Under the pieces are notes generated by a model that was not told the DNA's origin, searched no databases, and was given only the letters and a program-made list of their open reading frames with translations. A program made the position numbers and the translations under genes. From Spongiibacteraceae bacterium UBA5047 (GTDB lineage: Bacteria > Pseudomonadota > Gammaproteobacteria > Pseudomonadales > Spongiibacteraceae): a stretch of DNA of 20,297 nucleotides. Numbering within the stretch: position 1 is the first letter of the stretch; each line of letters starts with the position of its first letter. Where the stretch lies: assembly GCA_002415025.1 (NCBI GenBank), contig DIBR01000048.1, positions 3,567 through 23,863 of the forward strand, in the 5' to 3' direction. Below are positions 1 through 6,873 of this stretch, piece by piece.

Positions 1-65
1 CTGCTTGCAATAGAAGACGACTCCCCGACTGTCGTGAATAACACCAATCTCAAGGAGGTTTCATC

Positions 66-2249
66 GTGCTAAGAAAAAAACGTAGCATGTCAATTTTTGC
101 GCATGCCATGATTTTGCTGGCAGCCAGTGCCCATGCTGCAGAAGAGCGGTTGATTGAAGAAGTACAGATTATCGGTGAGCCTGCGGATGCAAGCCAGATT
201 GCGGGTTCCGCGTTTGTGCTAACCGAGCTGGATCTGGAGAAGTTCGAATATACAGATATTCACCGCATTGTACGGCAGGTGCCGGGCGTTTACTTTCAGG
301 AAGAAGACGGCTATGGCCTGCGCCCCAACCTCGGTATTCGGGGTTCCGGCAGCGGTCGTAGTTCACGTATTACGCTAATGGAGGACGGGGTACTGATTGC
401 GCCAGCACCCTACGCCGCTCCCGAAGCCTATTATTTTCCCTCCAGCGGTCGCATGGTTGGCGTAGAAGTACTGAAAGGGCCACAGACCCTGCGCCACGGC
501 CCCTATACCGTTGGCGGCGCCATCAATCTCATTTCGGCAAAGATTCCGGATCAAGCCGCCGGTCTGGCAATGGTGGAAGTGGGTGAGGACAGTGAGCAGC
601 GCAGCCATTTGCGCTATGGCGCCACCCAGGGGCAGCTCGGTTTTGTGGTGGAGAGCTTCCAGCACCAGTCTCAGGGCTTCAACGACATAGATCGTTCCAA
701 CCGCGACACCGGTTTTGACAAGGAAGACTATCTGGCCAAGTTGCGCTGGACCAGCGCGGCTGGCGCCCGTTACGCCCAACAGCTGGAGCTAAAGCTCAAC
801 TACGCGGAAGAAGTATCGAACGATAGCTATCTCGGCGTCACGGATAGCCAGTTCAAGCGCGATCCCTATCGCCGCTACGGTATTACCGAAGTCGACCAGA
901 TGAACACCAGTCAGTCCGGCGCGGTCCTGCGCCACAAGATCGCCTTCAGCGATAGCCTGGAATTGAGCAGCATGATTTATCGCAATGATTTCGAGCGCAG
1001 CTGGTTCAAGGTGGCGAGCGCGGGCGGCACCAGCATCAGTAACCTGATTGCCCAGGCCAATGGTGGCGATGCCAATTCAATAGGCATTCTGGAAGGCAAT
1101 GTCGATGTGACGGACGTGCGGGTCAAGGACAACGCCCGCGAATACTACGGCGAGGGCATACAGTTTGAGTTGGCTGGTAATTTTGCCACCGGCTCCGTTG
1201 CTCACGAGTGGTTACTGGGCGCGCGCCGCCATAGCGACGAAGCGGATCGCTTCCAACCCACGACGGTTTATAACCAAGTGAACGGGAGCCTAGTATTTGA
1301 CAGTATTATCCAGCCGGGTTCGGGCGACAACCGCCTTGATGAAGCCGACGCTCTGGCCCTGTGGGCACAGAACCGCATGAGCATGGGCGCCCTGGATGTG
1401 ACCCTGTCACTGCGAAGCGAAGACGTGGAAACCGAATCCACCCGTTTCGGCAGCCTGGATCGCTCAAGCGTGGCGAGTACCCGCGACAACGACGTGGACG
1501 ACGTGCTGGCCGGTCTCGGCGCAACCTATTCCCTCGGTGAAAGCTGGCAGATTCTGGCCGGCGTGCATGAGGGCTTTGCGCCTCCGGGCGGGGGTGCGGT
1601 AGGGGGTACCGAGCCGGAAGAAAGTACCAACTACGAGTTCGGCACGCGATACCGCGATGACCGCAGCAGCCTGGATATCATCGCCTTTTACAGCGATTAC
1701 AAGAACACCGTGAACAACTGTTCTGTAGCTAACCCCTGTACCGGTGCCCGCAGTTTCGGCACCGAAAGTCTCGGCGAGGCGGAGGTGCGTGGTCTCGAAA
1801 TTTCCGCCAGTACCGTGCTGTTGAGTACTCCGCACTTTACCGTGCCGGTCTTGTTGAGCTACACGCACACTGACGCCGAGATCACCAGAGATTCGGATAC
1901 CGGCAACGTCCTTAAGGGTGACAACCTGCAATACCTGCCGGATAATGTTACCCACGTCTCGCTCGGCCTGGAGGGTACTGGTGGTTGGAATACCTACATC
2001 TCCTCCACGTTTATCTCCTCCATGTGTGTTGATAACCGGTGCGAACGGGGCCTTGACAATAACTTCCGCAAAACGGACAGCTATCTGACAGTCGACCTAT
2101 CTGCCAGTGTACCTGTCACGGAAAGCGTGGACCTTTTCGCTCGGGTCGACAATTTATTGGACGACGAATCCATTGTTGCGCGTAGCCCCGCTGGCGCTCG
2201 TGTCAACAAACCGCGCAGGGGTTACGTCGGCGCCCGCCTACGCTTCTGA
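66..2249 (+). CDS. TonB-dependent outer-membrane receptor, FecA-like
   Basis: Encodes a 727-residue TonB-dependent receptor, an outer-membrane gated barrel that imports a scarce ligand such as a ferric chelate using TonB energy. Visible: a basic start and hydrophobic signal peptide ending near Ala24, a TonB-box-like EEVQIIGE at 31-38, a plug domain about 45-160 with the typical IRGSG and LMEDGVLIAPAPYA stretches and VEVLKGP near 134-140, then a long barrel ending in RLRF with a terminal aromatic residue. Length and plug resemble the FecA group. The start is GTG at 66, supported by AAGGAGG at 52-58 with 7-base spacing. The gene stands alone and ends at an intrinsic terminator, so it is transcriptionally separate from the convergent copper operon. 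The ligand cannot be read from sequence. Copper-related receptors (OprC/NosA) are an alternative suggested only by context. Confidence 0.93.
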   Translation: MLRKKRSMSIFAHAMILLAASAHAAEERLIEEVQIIGEPADASQIAGSAFVLTELDLEKFEYTDIHRIVRQVPGVYFQEEDGYGLRPNLGIRGSGSGRSSRITLMEDGVLIAPAPYAAPEAYYFPSSGRMVGVEVLKGPQTLRHGPYTVGGAINLISAKIPDQAAGLAMVEVGEDSEQRSHLRYGATQGQLGFVVESFQHQSQGFNDIDRSNRDTGFDKEDYLAKLRWTSAAGARYAQQLELKLNYAEEVSNDSYLGVTDSQFKRDPYRRYGITEVDQMNTSQSGAVLRHKIAFSDSLELSSMIYRNDFERSWFKVASAGGTSISNLIAQANGGDANSIGILEGNVDVTDVRVKDNAREYYGEGIQFELAGNFATGSVAHEWLLGARRHSDEADRFQPTTVYNQVNGSLVFDSIIQPGSGDNRLDEADALALWAQNRMSMGALDVTLSLRSEDVETESTRFGSLDRSSVASTRDNDVDDVLAGLGATYSLGESWQILAGVHEGFAPPGGGAVGGTEPEESTNYEFGTRYRDDRSSLDIIAFYSDYKNTVNNCSVANPCTGARSFGTESLGEAEVRGLEISASTVLLSTPHFTVPVLLSYTHTDAEITRDSDTGNVLKGDNLQYLPDNVTHVSLGLEGTGGWNTYISSTFISSMCVDNRCERGLDNNFRKTDSYLTVDLSASVPVTESVDLFARVDNLLDDESIVARSPAGARVNKPRRGYVGARLRF

Positions 2250-2273
2250 GCGACAACCATTTCTCCACAGTTT

Positions 2274-2297
2274 CCCGCGCCTCGGCGCGGGTTTTTT
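2274..2297 (+). terminator. Rho-independent terminator of the TonB receptor gene
   Basis: A perfect 8-bp GC stem, CCCGCGCC at 2274-2281 and GGCGCGGG at 2284-2291, is followed directly by six T (2292-2297). It starts 24 bases after the receptor stop codon and should end plus-strand transcription before the convergent AraC gene. Confidence 0.9.
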
Positions 2298-2400
2298 GTG
2301 TCTCACCAAGCATGACGTAGTGAACGTTCTCCGAAGCTGAGCTGTGCATAATCAGGGGGGTTAAGAGCCAGCCATAAGGTCATCCTGGATTGGTAGGTTT

Positions 2401-2419
2401 GCCGCTCTGCATTAGCGGC
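2401..2419 (-). terminator. Possible weak hairpin after the AraC gene
   Basis: An inverted repeat, GCCGCT at 2401-2406 and AGCGGC at 2414-2419, lies just beyond the AraC-family stop codon on the minus strand. No T-run follows it in that direction, so it is at best a weak or Rho-assisted terminator. The rest of 2298-2421 shows nothing recognisable. Confidence 0.25.
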
Positions 2420-2421
2420 TG

Positions 2422-3159
2422 CTAGCCAAGCAGTGCCAGAATATCGGTTGGGCTTACACCGAAGGCTTCCGAGACGGCGCGGGTGAAATGCGATTGGTCG
2501 GAGAATCCGGCATCATGGGCCGCACGGTTCAAACTGCCTGTTAAAACGGCAGTCTCCAGAGCCTTTATAAGCCTGAGCCATTTCCGATAGCTGCGCAGGG
2601 GCATGCCCGTTTCCTGGCTGAACCAGTGAGAAAAACGACTTGGGGATAGATGGCAAATCCGGGCCAGCTGCTCGCGGTCGATTGTCGCATTATCTTCAAC
2701 GGCCTTGTTCAGCTCGGCCAATACCAGAGTCAGCTTGGGGTCAGCTTGCTGGCGCGGGTTTTCGGTTCCCAAGGCTTTAAAAAAGCGAGCAAGGCATTCA
2801 GACAAAGGACAATCAGCTGGAAAAAGAGATACCAGCTTTTGAATGTTGGCTTCAGACAACGCAAGTACTGCGGGCGAATGTGATAAAGGAAGACTCAGCG
2901 CATCCAGAAAAGTGCTGGTCGGGTCGACATAAACAGAGAGCACATTGGCTTCAAGCTGCCGATGTTTTATTCCAGCCGGTATCAGAAATCCGGTCCCGCA
3001 GTATTCGATGTCATTTACTTTGAATTTTATCGTTCCATCAAGAGCGAAACTGACCTGATGGGCCCAGTGCCGATGAGCCCGATTGTCGCCGGAATGGCCT
3101 CGAAAAAGGCCAATTCCGGGCGCCAAAGCGGCTTCCCCTTGCCAGTGTCCGCCGCCCAT
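2422..3159 (-). CDS. AraC-family transcriptional regulator
   Basis: A 245-residue regulator with an N-terminal cupin-like sensing half (about 10-95; HxHxAHQVSFALDG and a later IPAGIKH segment) and a C-terminal AraC/XylS DNA-binding half (about 145-245). The DNA-binding half shows both helix-turn-helix regions: the first around QLARICHLSPSRFSHWF and the second around RAAHDAGFSDQSHFTRAVSEAFG with the family ending GVSPTDI. The ATG at 3159 is the first available start, because an in-frame stop lies two codons upstream. There is no good ribosome-binding site, but a 23-codon mini-ORF ends 3 bases before it, so translational coupling is likely. It is the last gene of the minus-strand copper operon and convergent with the TonB receptor. 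Its effector and targets are unknown. The family usually binds small organic ligands rather than metals. Confidence 0.88.
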   Translation of the reverse strand: MGGGHWQGEAALAPGIGLFRGHSGDNRAHRHWAHQVSFALDGTIKFKVNDIEYCGTGFLIPAGIKHRQLEANVLSVYVDPTSTFLDALSLPLSHSPAVLALSEANIQKLVSLFPADCPLSECLARFFKALGTENPRQQADPKLTLVLAELNKAVEDNATIDREQLARICHLSPSRFSHWFSQETGMPLRSYRKWLRLIKALETAVLTGSLNRAAHDAGFSDQSHFTRAVSEAFGVSPTDILALLG

Positions 3160-3162
3160 CGG

Positions 3163-3234
3163 TTAGTGGTACCTGCTCGCCATCGCTCCGAACAACGGAG
3201 TTAGTGCTGTAGCCAGGACTATTCTAATGAACAT
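3163..3234 (-). CDS. 23-residue mini-ORF between copB and araC
   Basis: ATG at 3234 preceded by AGGAG with 7-base spacing, a strong ribosome-binding site immediately after the copB stop. The product is 23 residues and looks like a bare signal peptide (MFIRIVLATALTPLFGAMAS, then RYH and stop). It ends 3 bases before the AraC-family ATG. It could be a leader peptide that couples translation to the regulator, a tiny membrane peptide, or the stump of a deleted exported copper protein. I cannot choose between these from sequence alone. Confidence 0.45.
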   Translation of the reverse strand: MFIRIVLATALTPLFGAMASRYH

Positions 3235-3246
3235 AAATTTTCTCCT

Positions 3247-3972
3247 TTAGTACCAGGCGCGAATGCCCAGCACAAATTGTGTATCTTCAATATCTTCACC
3301 GTGCGCTGCTGCAAAATCTGCGGTGTTGCCATACTTCTTGCTCCAGTTGACACCAAGATAAGGCGCGAACTCACGACGGATTTCATAGCGCAATCTCAAG
3401 CCCGCTTCGATATCGGCCAGACCGGAGCCCACACCGGTATCGCGGTCATTGTGGCCGTAAGCATTCACCTCAATTTCAGGTGACAGTATCAAGCGCTGGG
3501 TAAACAGTAGCTCGTACTCCGCTTCAAGACGCAGGCCGGTGCGACCGGCGCCGCCGAGGAATAACGACGCGTCCACCTCAAAGTAGTACGGTGCTAGCCC
3601 CTTCAGTGCAATCACGCCCCAGTCGCGGTCGGGTTCAGGTTTGAAGTCTTTACGCCCGCCCACCTGCACATTCCAGAATGCGGAAATCGCACGGCTGTAC
3701 AGCACCTGCAGTTCCAGCTCTTCACTCTCGTCGTCCACGCGCTCGGCTTCGGCTTTAAGCCAGAGTTTGTTCAGGTCGTAGCCAGCCCAGAATTCTCCTT
3801 CCAATACCTGCGGGTCGTCGCCTTCGGTATCGCGCACTTCAAACTGATCCAGCTTGCCCATGGTGAGAAATGGGTTGTCTTTGCCTCCGGCAAACGCTGC
3901 GTTACACACAAAGATCGTTGCCGCAATCACGCCGACAGCGCGAAAATGGCTTTTACGAATTGAACGTTTCAT
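3247..3972 (-). CDS. copB: Copper resistance outer-membrane protein CopB (first copy)
   Basis: A 241-residue CopB-family (PcoB-like) protein, thought to sit in the outer membrane and bind or sequester copper with CopA. Visible: a signal peptide ending near AFA (about 28), then a beta-barrel-like sequence of alternating polar and hydrophobic strands with the family segments LEGEFWAGYDLNKLWLKAE, ALKGLAPYYFEVDASLF, EYELLFTQRLILSP, LRLRYEIRREFAPYLGV and the terminal GIRAWY. The ATG overlaps the copA stop by 4 bases, so the two are translationally coupled. The Met/His-rich N-terminal repeat known from Pseudomonas syringae CopB is absent: the mature protein goes almost straight into the barrel. A second copB lies at 12930-13742 and shares the terminal RAWY and the REFAPY block. 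Confidence 0.93.
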   Translation of the reverse strand: MKRSIRKSHFRAVGVIAATIFVCNAAFAGGKDNPFLTMGKLDQFEVRDTEGDDPQVLEGEFWAGYDLNKLWLKAEAERVDDESEELELQVLYSRAISAFWNVQVGGRKDFKPEPDRDWGVIALKGLAPYYFEVDASLFLGGAGRTGLRLEAEYELLFTQRLILSPEIEVNAYGHNDRDTGVGSGLADIEAGLRLRYEIRREFAPYLGVNWSKKYGNTADFAAAHGEDIEDTQFVLGIRAWY

Positions 3973-5822
3973 GAGCGCCCTCCTTTCTCTACCCGCACTT
4001 CGCGCATCATGCCTGGCATGTGATAGAGCAAGTGGCAGTGGTAGGCCCAGCGACCCAAGGCGTCGGCTGTTACCAGATAGCTGATGGAGGAACCGGGCTG
4101 AACGATCACGGTGTGTTTACGTGGAATGTAACCCGCGTCACCGGTTTCCAGTTCACTCCACATACCGTGCAGGTGGATGGGGTGGGTCATCATGGTGTCA
4201 TTGACGAGGGTGATGCGTACCCGTTCGCCGTAGGTCAGCCGCAGAGGTTCGGCGTCGGCAAACTTGATGCCGTCAACGGACCACATATAGCGACTCATAT
4301 TGCCGGTTAGATGGAGCTGAATTTCGCGCTCGGGGTCTCGCTGATCGATCGTCGGATAGAGGTTTTTAATATCCCCGTAGGTGAGCACCTTTCTGCCGTA
4401 ACGCTCTTGGTGATCACGCAAACCCACGCCGGGATCGTTCAAGCCATTCTGCGGTGCGGGTGCGAGCATATCGACATGTGGCCCGTATTCGGTCGAATCA
4501 TGTTTTATCGGGCTATTGCTGCCCTCGCCTGCCTTAGCGATGGATTGCCTGCGGTGCTGACTGTGATCCATCCCCTGCATGCCACCCATGTTATGCATGC
4601 TGTGATCCATTTCGCTCATCTCACCCATAGCGGACCTATCATGGTTCATACCCTTCATGCTGCCCATATCATGGCCGCTATGATCCATGCCGCCCATTGC
4701 CGCCATTCCCATATCGGCATGGCTGAGCACAGGGGCGTAATCCATTGCGGGCACTTCCGCGGTCAAGGCAGCGTCCGGGGTGAGCGTCCCGCGGGCATGG
4801 CCGGAGCGATCAATGGTCTGGGCGAAAATAGTATAGGCGCTGTCGTCACTGGGTTCGACCACAACGTCATAGGTTTCCGCAACACCGATGCGAAACTCGT
4901 CCACACTGACTGGCTCGATATTCTGGCCGTCGGTCGCAACCACCGTCATTTTCAGGCCGGGAATACGAATATCGAAAATAGTCATGGCTGCACCGTTGAT
5001 AAAACGCAGGCGCACTTTTTCACCGCGCTTGAACAAGCCCGTCCAACCGCTATCGGGTGTGACGCCGTTCATCAGAAAGGTATAGGTGTAACCGGTGACA
5101 TCGGCGATGTCGGTCTGGTTCATGCGCATGGTGTTCCACATCTTGCGCTCGTTCCAGGTTTGCGCCAGCCCCTTCTCTTTAATGTCTCGCCAAAGATCGC
5201 CCGCCGTGCGCTCCTGAAAGTTGTAGTAGTGACTCATCTTTTTCAGGTTGGCGTAGATATCGTGGGGGTTCTCATCCGACCAGTCCGACAGGAGCACCAC
5301 GTAATCCCGGTCACAAACCACGGGATCGGGCTCTTTCGGGTCAATCACGATGGCGCCGTAGACACCGGTCTGTTCCTGAAAACCTGAATGGGAGTGATAC
5401 CAGTAGGTGCCGCTTTGATTGACATCAAATTCGTAGCGGTAGGTTTCGCCCGGCTTTATACCGGCAAAACTCAAGCCCGGCACCCCGTCCATGTCGGTCG
5501 GCAAGATGATGCCATGCCAGTGGATGGAGCTGTCGTGGGCCAGGTGGTTGGTTACATTCAACCTGACGCGTTCACCTTCCTTCCAGCGCAGAATCGGCGC
5601 CGGCACGCTGCCATTGACCGCTGTCGCCGTGCGAGCGGCCCCCGTAAAGTTGACCGGTTGATAACCAATAGAAAGATCAAAATTGTTGCCTGTAAGCACT
5701 TTAGGTCGGGGGTTGACCTCTGCAGCTCTAAGGGGCAAGCCGAACCCCGCAAGCGCGGCGCCAGCCGCCGCGCCAGTGACAAAACGACGCCGGGAAAGGG
5801 ACGAAAACTTTTCCAGATTCAC
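3969..5822 (-). CDS. copA: Multicopper oxidase CopA (first copy), periplasmic
   Basis: A 617-residue CopA/PcoA-type multicopper oxidase, expected to oxidise or bind Cu(I) in the periplasm. Visible: an SRRRF Tat-type motif at 10-14 followed by an Ala-rich hydrophobic stretch, and three cupredoxin domains. Copper ligands: HWH at 101-103, HSH at 143-145, HPIHLH at 547-552, and the HCH motif at 595-597 with His601 and Met606 completing a type 1 site. A Met/His-rich insert at about 368-423 (repeats of the MDHSGHDMG kind) is typical of the family and probably binds Cu(I). The start is GTG at 5822, preceded by GAGG 8 bases away. It is followed by copB with a 4-base overlap and preceded by a Cys/His-cluster small protein. 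The symbol copA is also used for copper P-type ATPases, and this is not one. Confidence 0.96.
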   Translation of the reverse strand: MNLEKFSSLSRRRFVTGAAAGAALAGFGLPLRAAEVNPRPKVLTGNNFDLSIGYQPVNFTGAARTATAVNGSVPAPILRWKEGERVRLNVTNHLAHDSSIHWHGIILPTDMDGVPGLSFAGIKPGETYRYEFDVNQSGTYWYHSHSGFQEQTGVYGAIVIDPKEPDPVVCDRDYVVLLSDWSDENPHDIYANLKKMSHYYNFQERTAGDLWRDIKEKGLAQTWNERKMWNTMRMNQTDIADVTGYTYTFLMNGVTPDSGWTGLFKRGEKVRLRFINGAAMTIFDIRIPGLKMTVVATDGQNIEPVSVDEFRIGVAETYDVVVEPSDDSAYTIFAQTIDRSGHARGTLTPDAALTAEVPAMDYAPVLSHADMGMAAMGGMDHSGHDMGSMKGMNHDRSAMGEMSEMDHSMHNMGGMQGMDHSQHRRQSIAKAGEGSNSPIKHDSTEYGPHVDMLAPAPQNGLNDPGVGLRDHQERYGRKVLTYGDIKNLYPTIDQRDPEREIQLHLTGNMSRYMWSVDGIKFADAEPLRLTYGERVRITLVNDTMMTHPIHLHGMWSELETGDAGYIPRKHTVIVQPGSSISYLVTADALGRWAYHCHLLYHMPGMMREVRVEKGGRS

Positions 5823-5926
5823 GATAGATTCCTCTTTTTACCTGATAGCCATAACGGCGGAAGCGGTCATGACACAACACACTGCGCGTGATCATTAACG
5901 CTTAGCGCAGACGGACTGATCCTGTG

Positions 5927-6307
5927 TCAGGCAAAAATCGGTGGGCGGAAGTGACTCTGTGTGAGCTCGCGAGGTGACTCGACTGAGGGGGTAAAGCGAG
6001 CTTGAGAGGCTGAAAAAGAGGCAACCAAAAAGGATTCGGTCGCTAAACTGGAATGACAATGGCCGACGCAACATTCGCACTCGAAGTTGCAACATTCGGC
6101 GGCATCCATAGACGAGTGAGCGGTGTGCCCTTCGGGTTCCATTAGCGCGCGATGATCAGCATGTGAAGCCATATCGTGATCATTGCCAAACTCAATGACT
6201 GTCTCGCGCATATTCACTGCCGCATGATTTACCGCAGCAAACAGCGCTCCCGCCTGCTGGCACAGGAGGAACACAATTACCGTCAAAGCAAGCCGTTTAA
6301 GATTCAT
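5927..6307 (-). CDS. Small exported Cys/His-cluster protein (CopL-like role possible)
   Basis: A 126-residue protein starting at ATG 6307. The reading frame is open further upstream, but the hydrophobic signal-like stretch MNLKRLALTVIVFLLC begins here. After a short His/Met-containing linker (HDMASHADH, HTAH) comes a tight metal-binding cluster at 72-85: ECCNFECECCVGHCH, with six Cys and two His. The C-terminus carries SHFRPPIFA. It sits first in the minus-strand copper operon, ahead of copA. A second small protein (9546-9896) has the same plan and a similar RPP ending. Function is not established. Binding copper in the periplasm, or regulating the operon as proposed for CopL proteins of Xanthomonas, would fit. 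No ribosome-binding site is visible. Confidence 0.7.
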   Translation of the reverse strand: MNLKRLALTVIVFLLCQQAGALFAAVNHAAVNMRETVIEFGNDHDMASHADHRALMEPEGHTAHSSMDAAECCNFECECCVGHCHSSLATESFLVASFSASQARFTPSVESPRELTQSHFRPPIFA

Positions 6308-6315
6308 CGGCGCCG

Positions 6316-6343
6316 ATTCTAGCACCTTACTCCCAAAAGTCAC
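6316..6343 (-). promoter_or_regulatory. Candidate sigma-70 promoter for the minus-strand copper operon
   Basis: On the minus strand a -10 box TAGAAT (plus 6316-6321) is preceded 16 bases upstream by GTGACT (plus 6338-6343) as a -35 candidate. Transcription would begin around 6309, only a couple of bases before the ATG at 6307. The message would then be leaderless, consistent with the missing ribosome-binding site. The -10 match is good and the -35 match moderate. Confidence 0.4.
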
Positions 6344-6403
6344 TCGGTCTAACGAGATACCTTGCCGCGCGAGCATGCTCTGGCGTATTACCACCACAAA
6401 ACC

Positions 6404-6459
6404 TTGACCCTGTAGCGCGGTTCATGGTTTAGGGTGTTTAACACGGTAACCTTCCGGAG
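6404..6459 (+). promoter_or_regulatory. Divergent control region upstream of the MerR-family gene
   Basis: Contains TTGACC at 6404-6409 (a -35 candidate) and the dyad halves ACCCT (6407-6411) and AGGGT (6431-6435), reminiscent of copper and lead MerR-type operators but more widely spaced than usual. A short palindrome, GTGTTTAACAC, follows at 6434-6444. GGAG at 6456-6459 is the ribosome-binding site for the ATG at 6466. No convincing -10 box was found at the 19-base spacing expected for MerR promoters, so the exact operator is uncertain. Confidence 0.35.
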
Positions 6460-6465
6460 TGAAAC

Positions 6466-6873
6466 ATGGACTACCTGATCGGACAATTGGCCAAATCAGC
6501 CAATACGGATATTGAGACCATTCGCTTCTATGAGCGCCGGGGGCTGATTCCCGCCCCACCGCGCACATCGGGTGGATATCGGCGTTATCCAGCTGCCGAG
6601 GCGGATCGCCTGCGCTTTATCCGTCGGGCCAAGGTTCTCGGGTTCACTCTGAACGAAATCGGCACCTTACTAAAGCTGCAGGAAGGCGGCGACCGCCATG
6701 AGGTCAAATCAGTCGCCCAGACAAAACTATCTGAAATAGAAGCGCGCATCGCGGACTTGCAATCCATGCGCTATACGCTGACCAAACTGGTAAATGACTG
6801 CTCAGGGCGCGGCCCCGTCGCAGGCTGCCCGATCATCGAAGCCCTGAACAGCGAGGAGCCCCATGATGCATGA
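6466..6873 (+). CDS. MerR-family metal-responsive regulator (CueR/ZntR group)
   Basis: A 135-residue MerR-family activator. Visible: an N-terminal winged helix-turn-helix (about 1-70) with the signature ETIRFYERRGLIPAPPRTSGGYRRY, the dimerisation helix at about 80-108, and a C-terminal metal loop DCSGRGPVAGCPI with Cys112 and Cys121 (C-X8-C). The first metal cysteine of MerR and ZntR is replaced: by alignment that position is Arg77. This argues against Hg or Zn sensing and is compatible with a monovalent ion such as Cu+ or Ag+, as in CueR, although CueR itself has C-X7-C. It overlaps the P-type ATPase gene by 11 bases and so probably controls it, and perhaps also the divergent copA operon. 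Confidence 0.93.
   Translation: MDYLIGQLAKSANTDIETIRFYERRGLIPAPPRTSGGYRRYPAAEADRLRFIRRAKVLGFTLNEIGTLLKLQEGGDRHEVKSVAQTKLSEIEARIADLQSMRYTLTKLVNDCSGRGPVAGCPIIEALNSEEPHDA

Noticed and set aside
4311..5387. Long plus-strand open frame of 358 codons, His-rich, opposite the first copA
   Set aside because: It is fully antisense to a copA with every copper motif in place. Its His content mirrors the Met/His codons of the insert, and no ribosome-binding site or family motif was seen.
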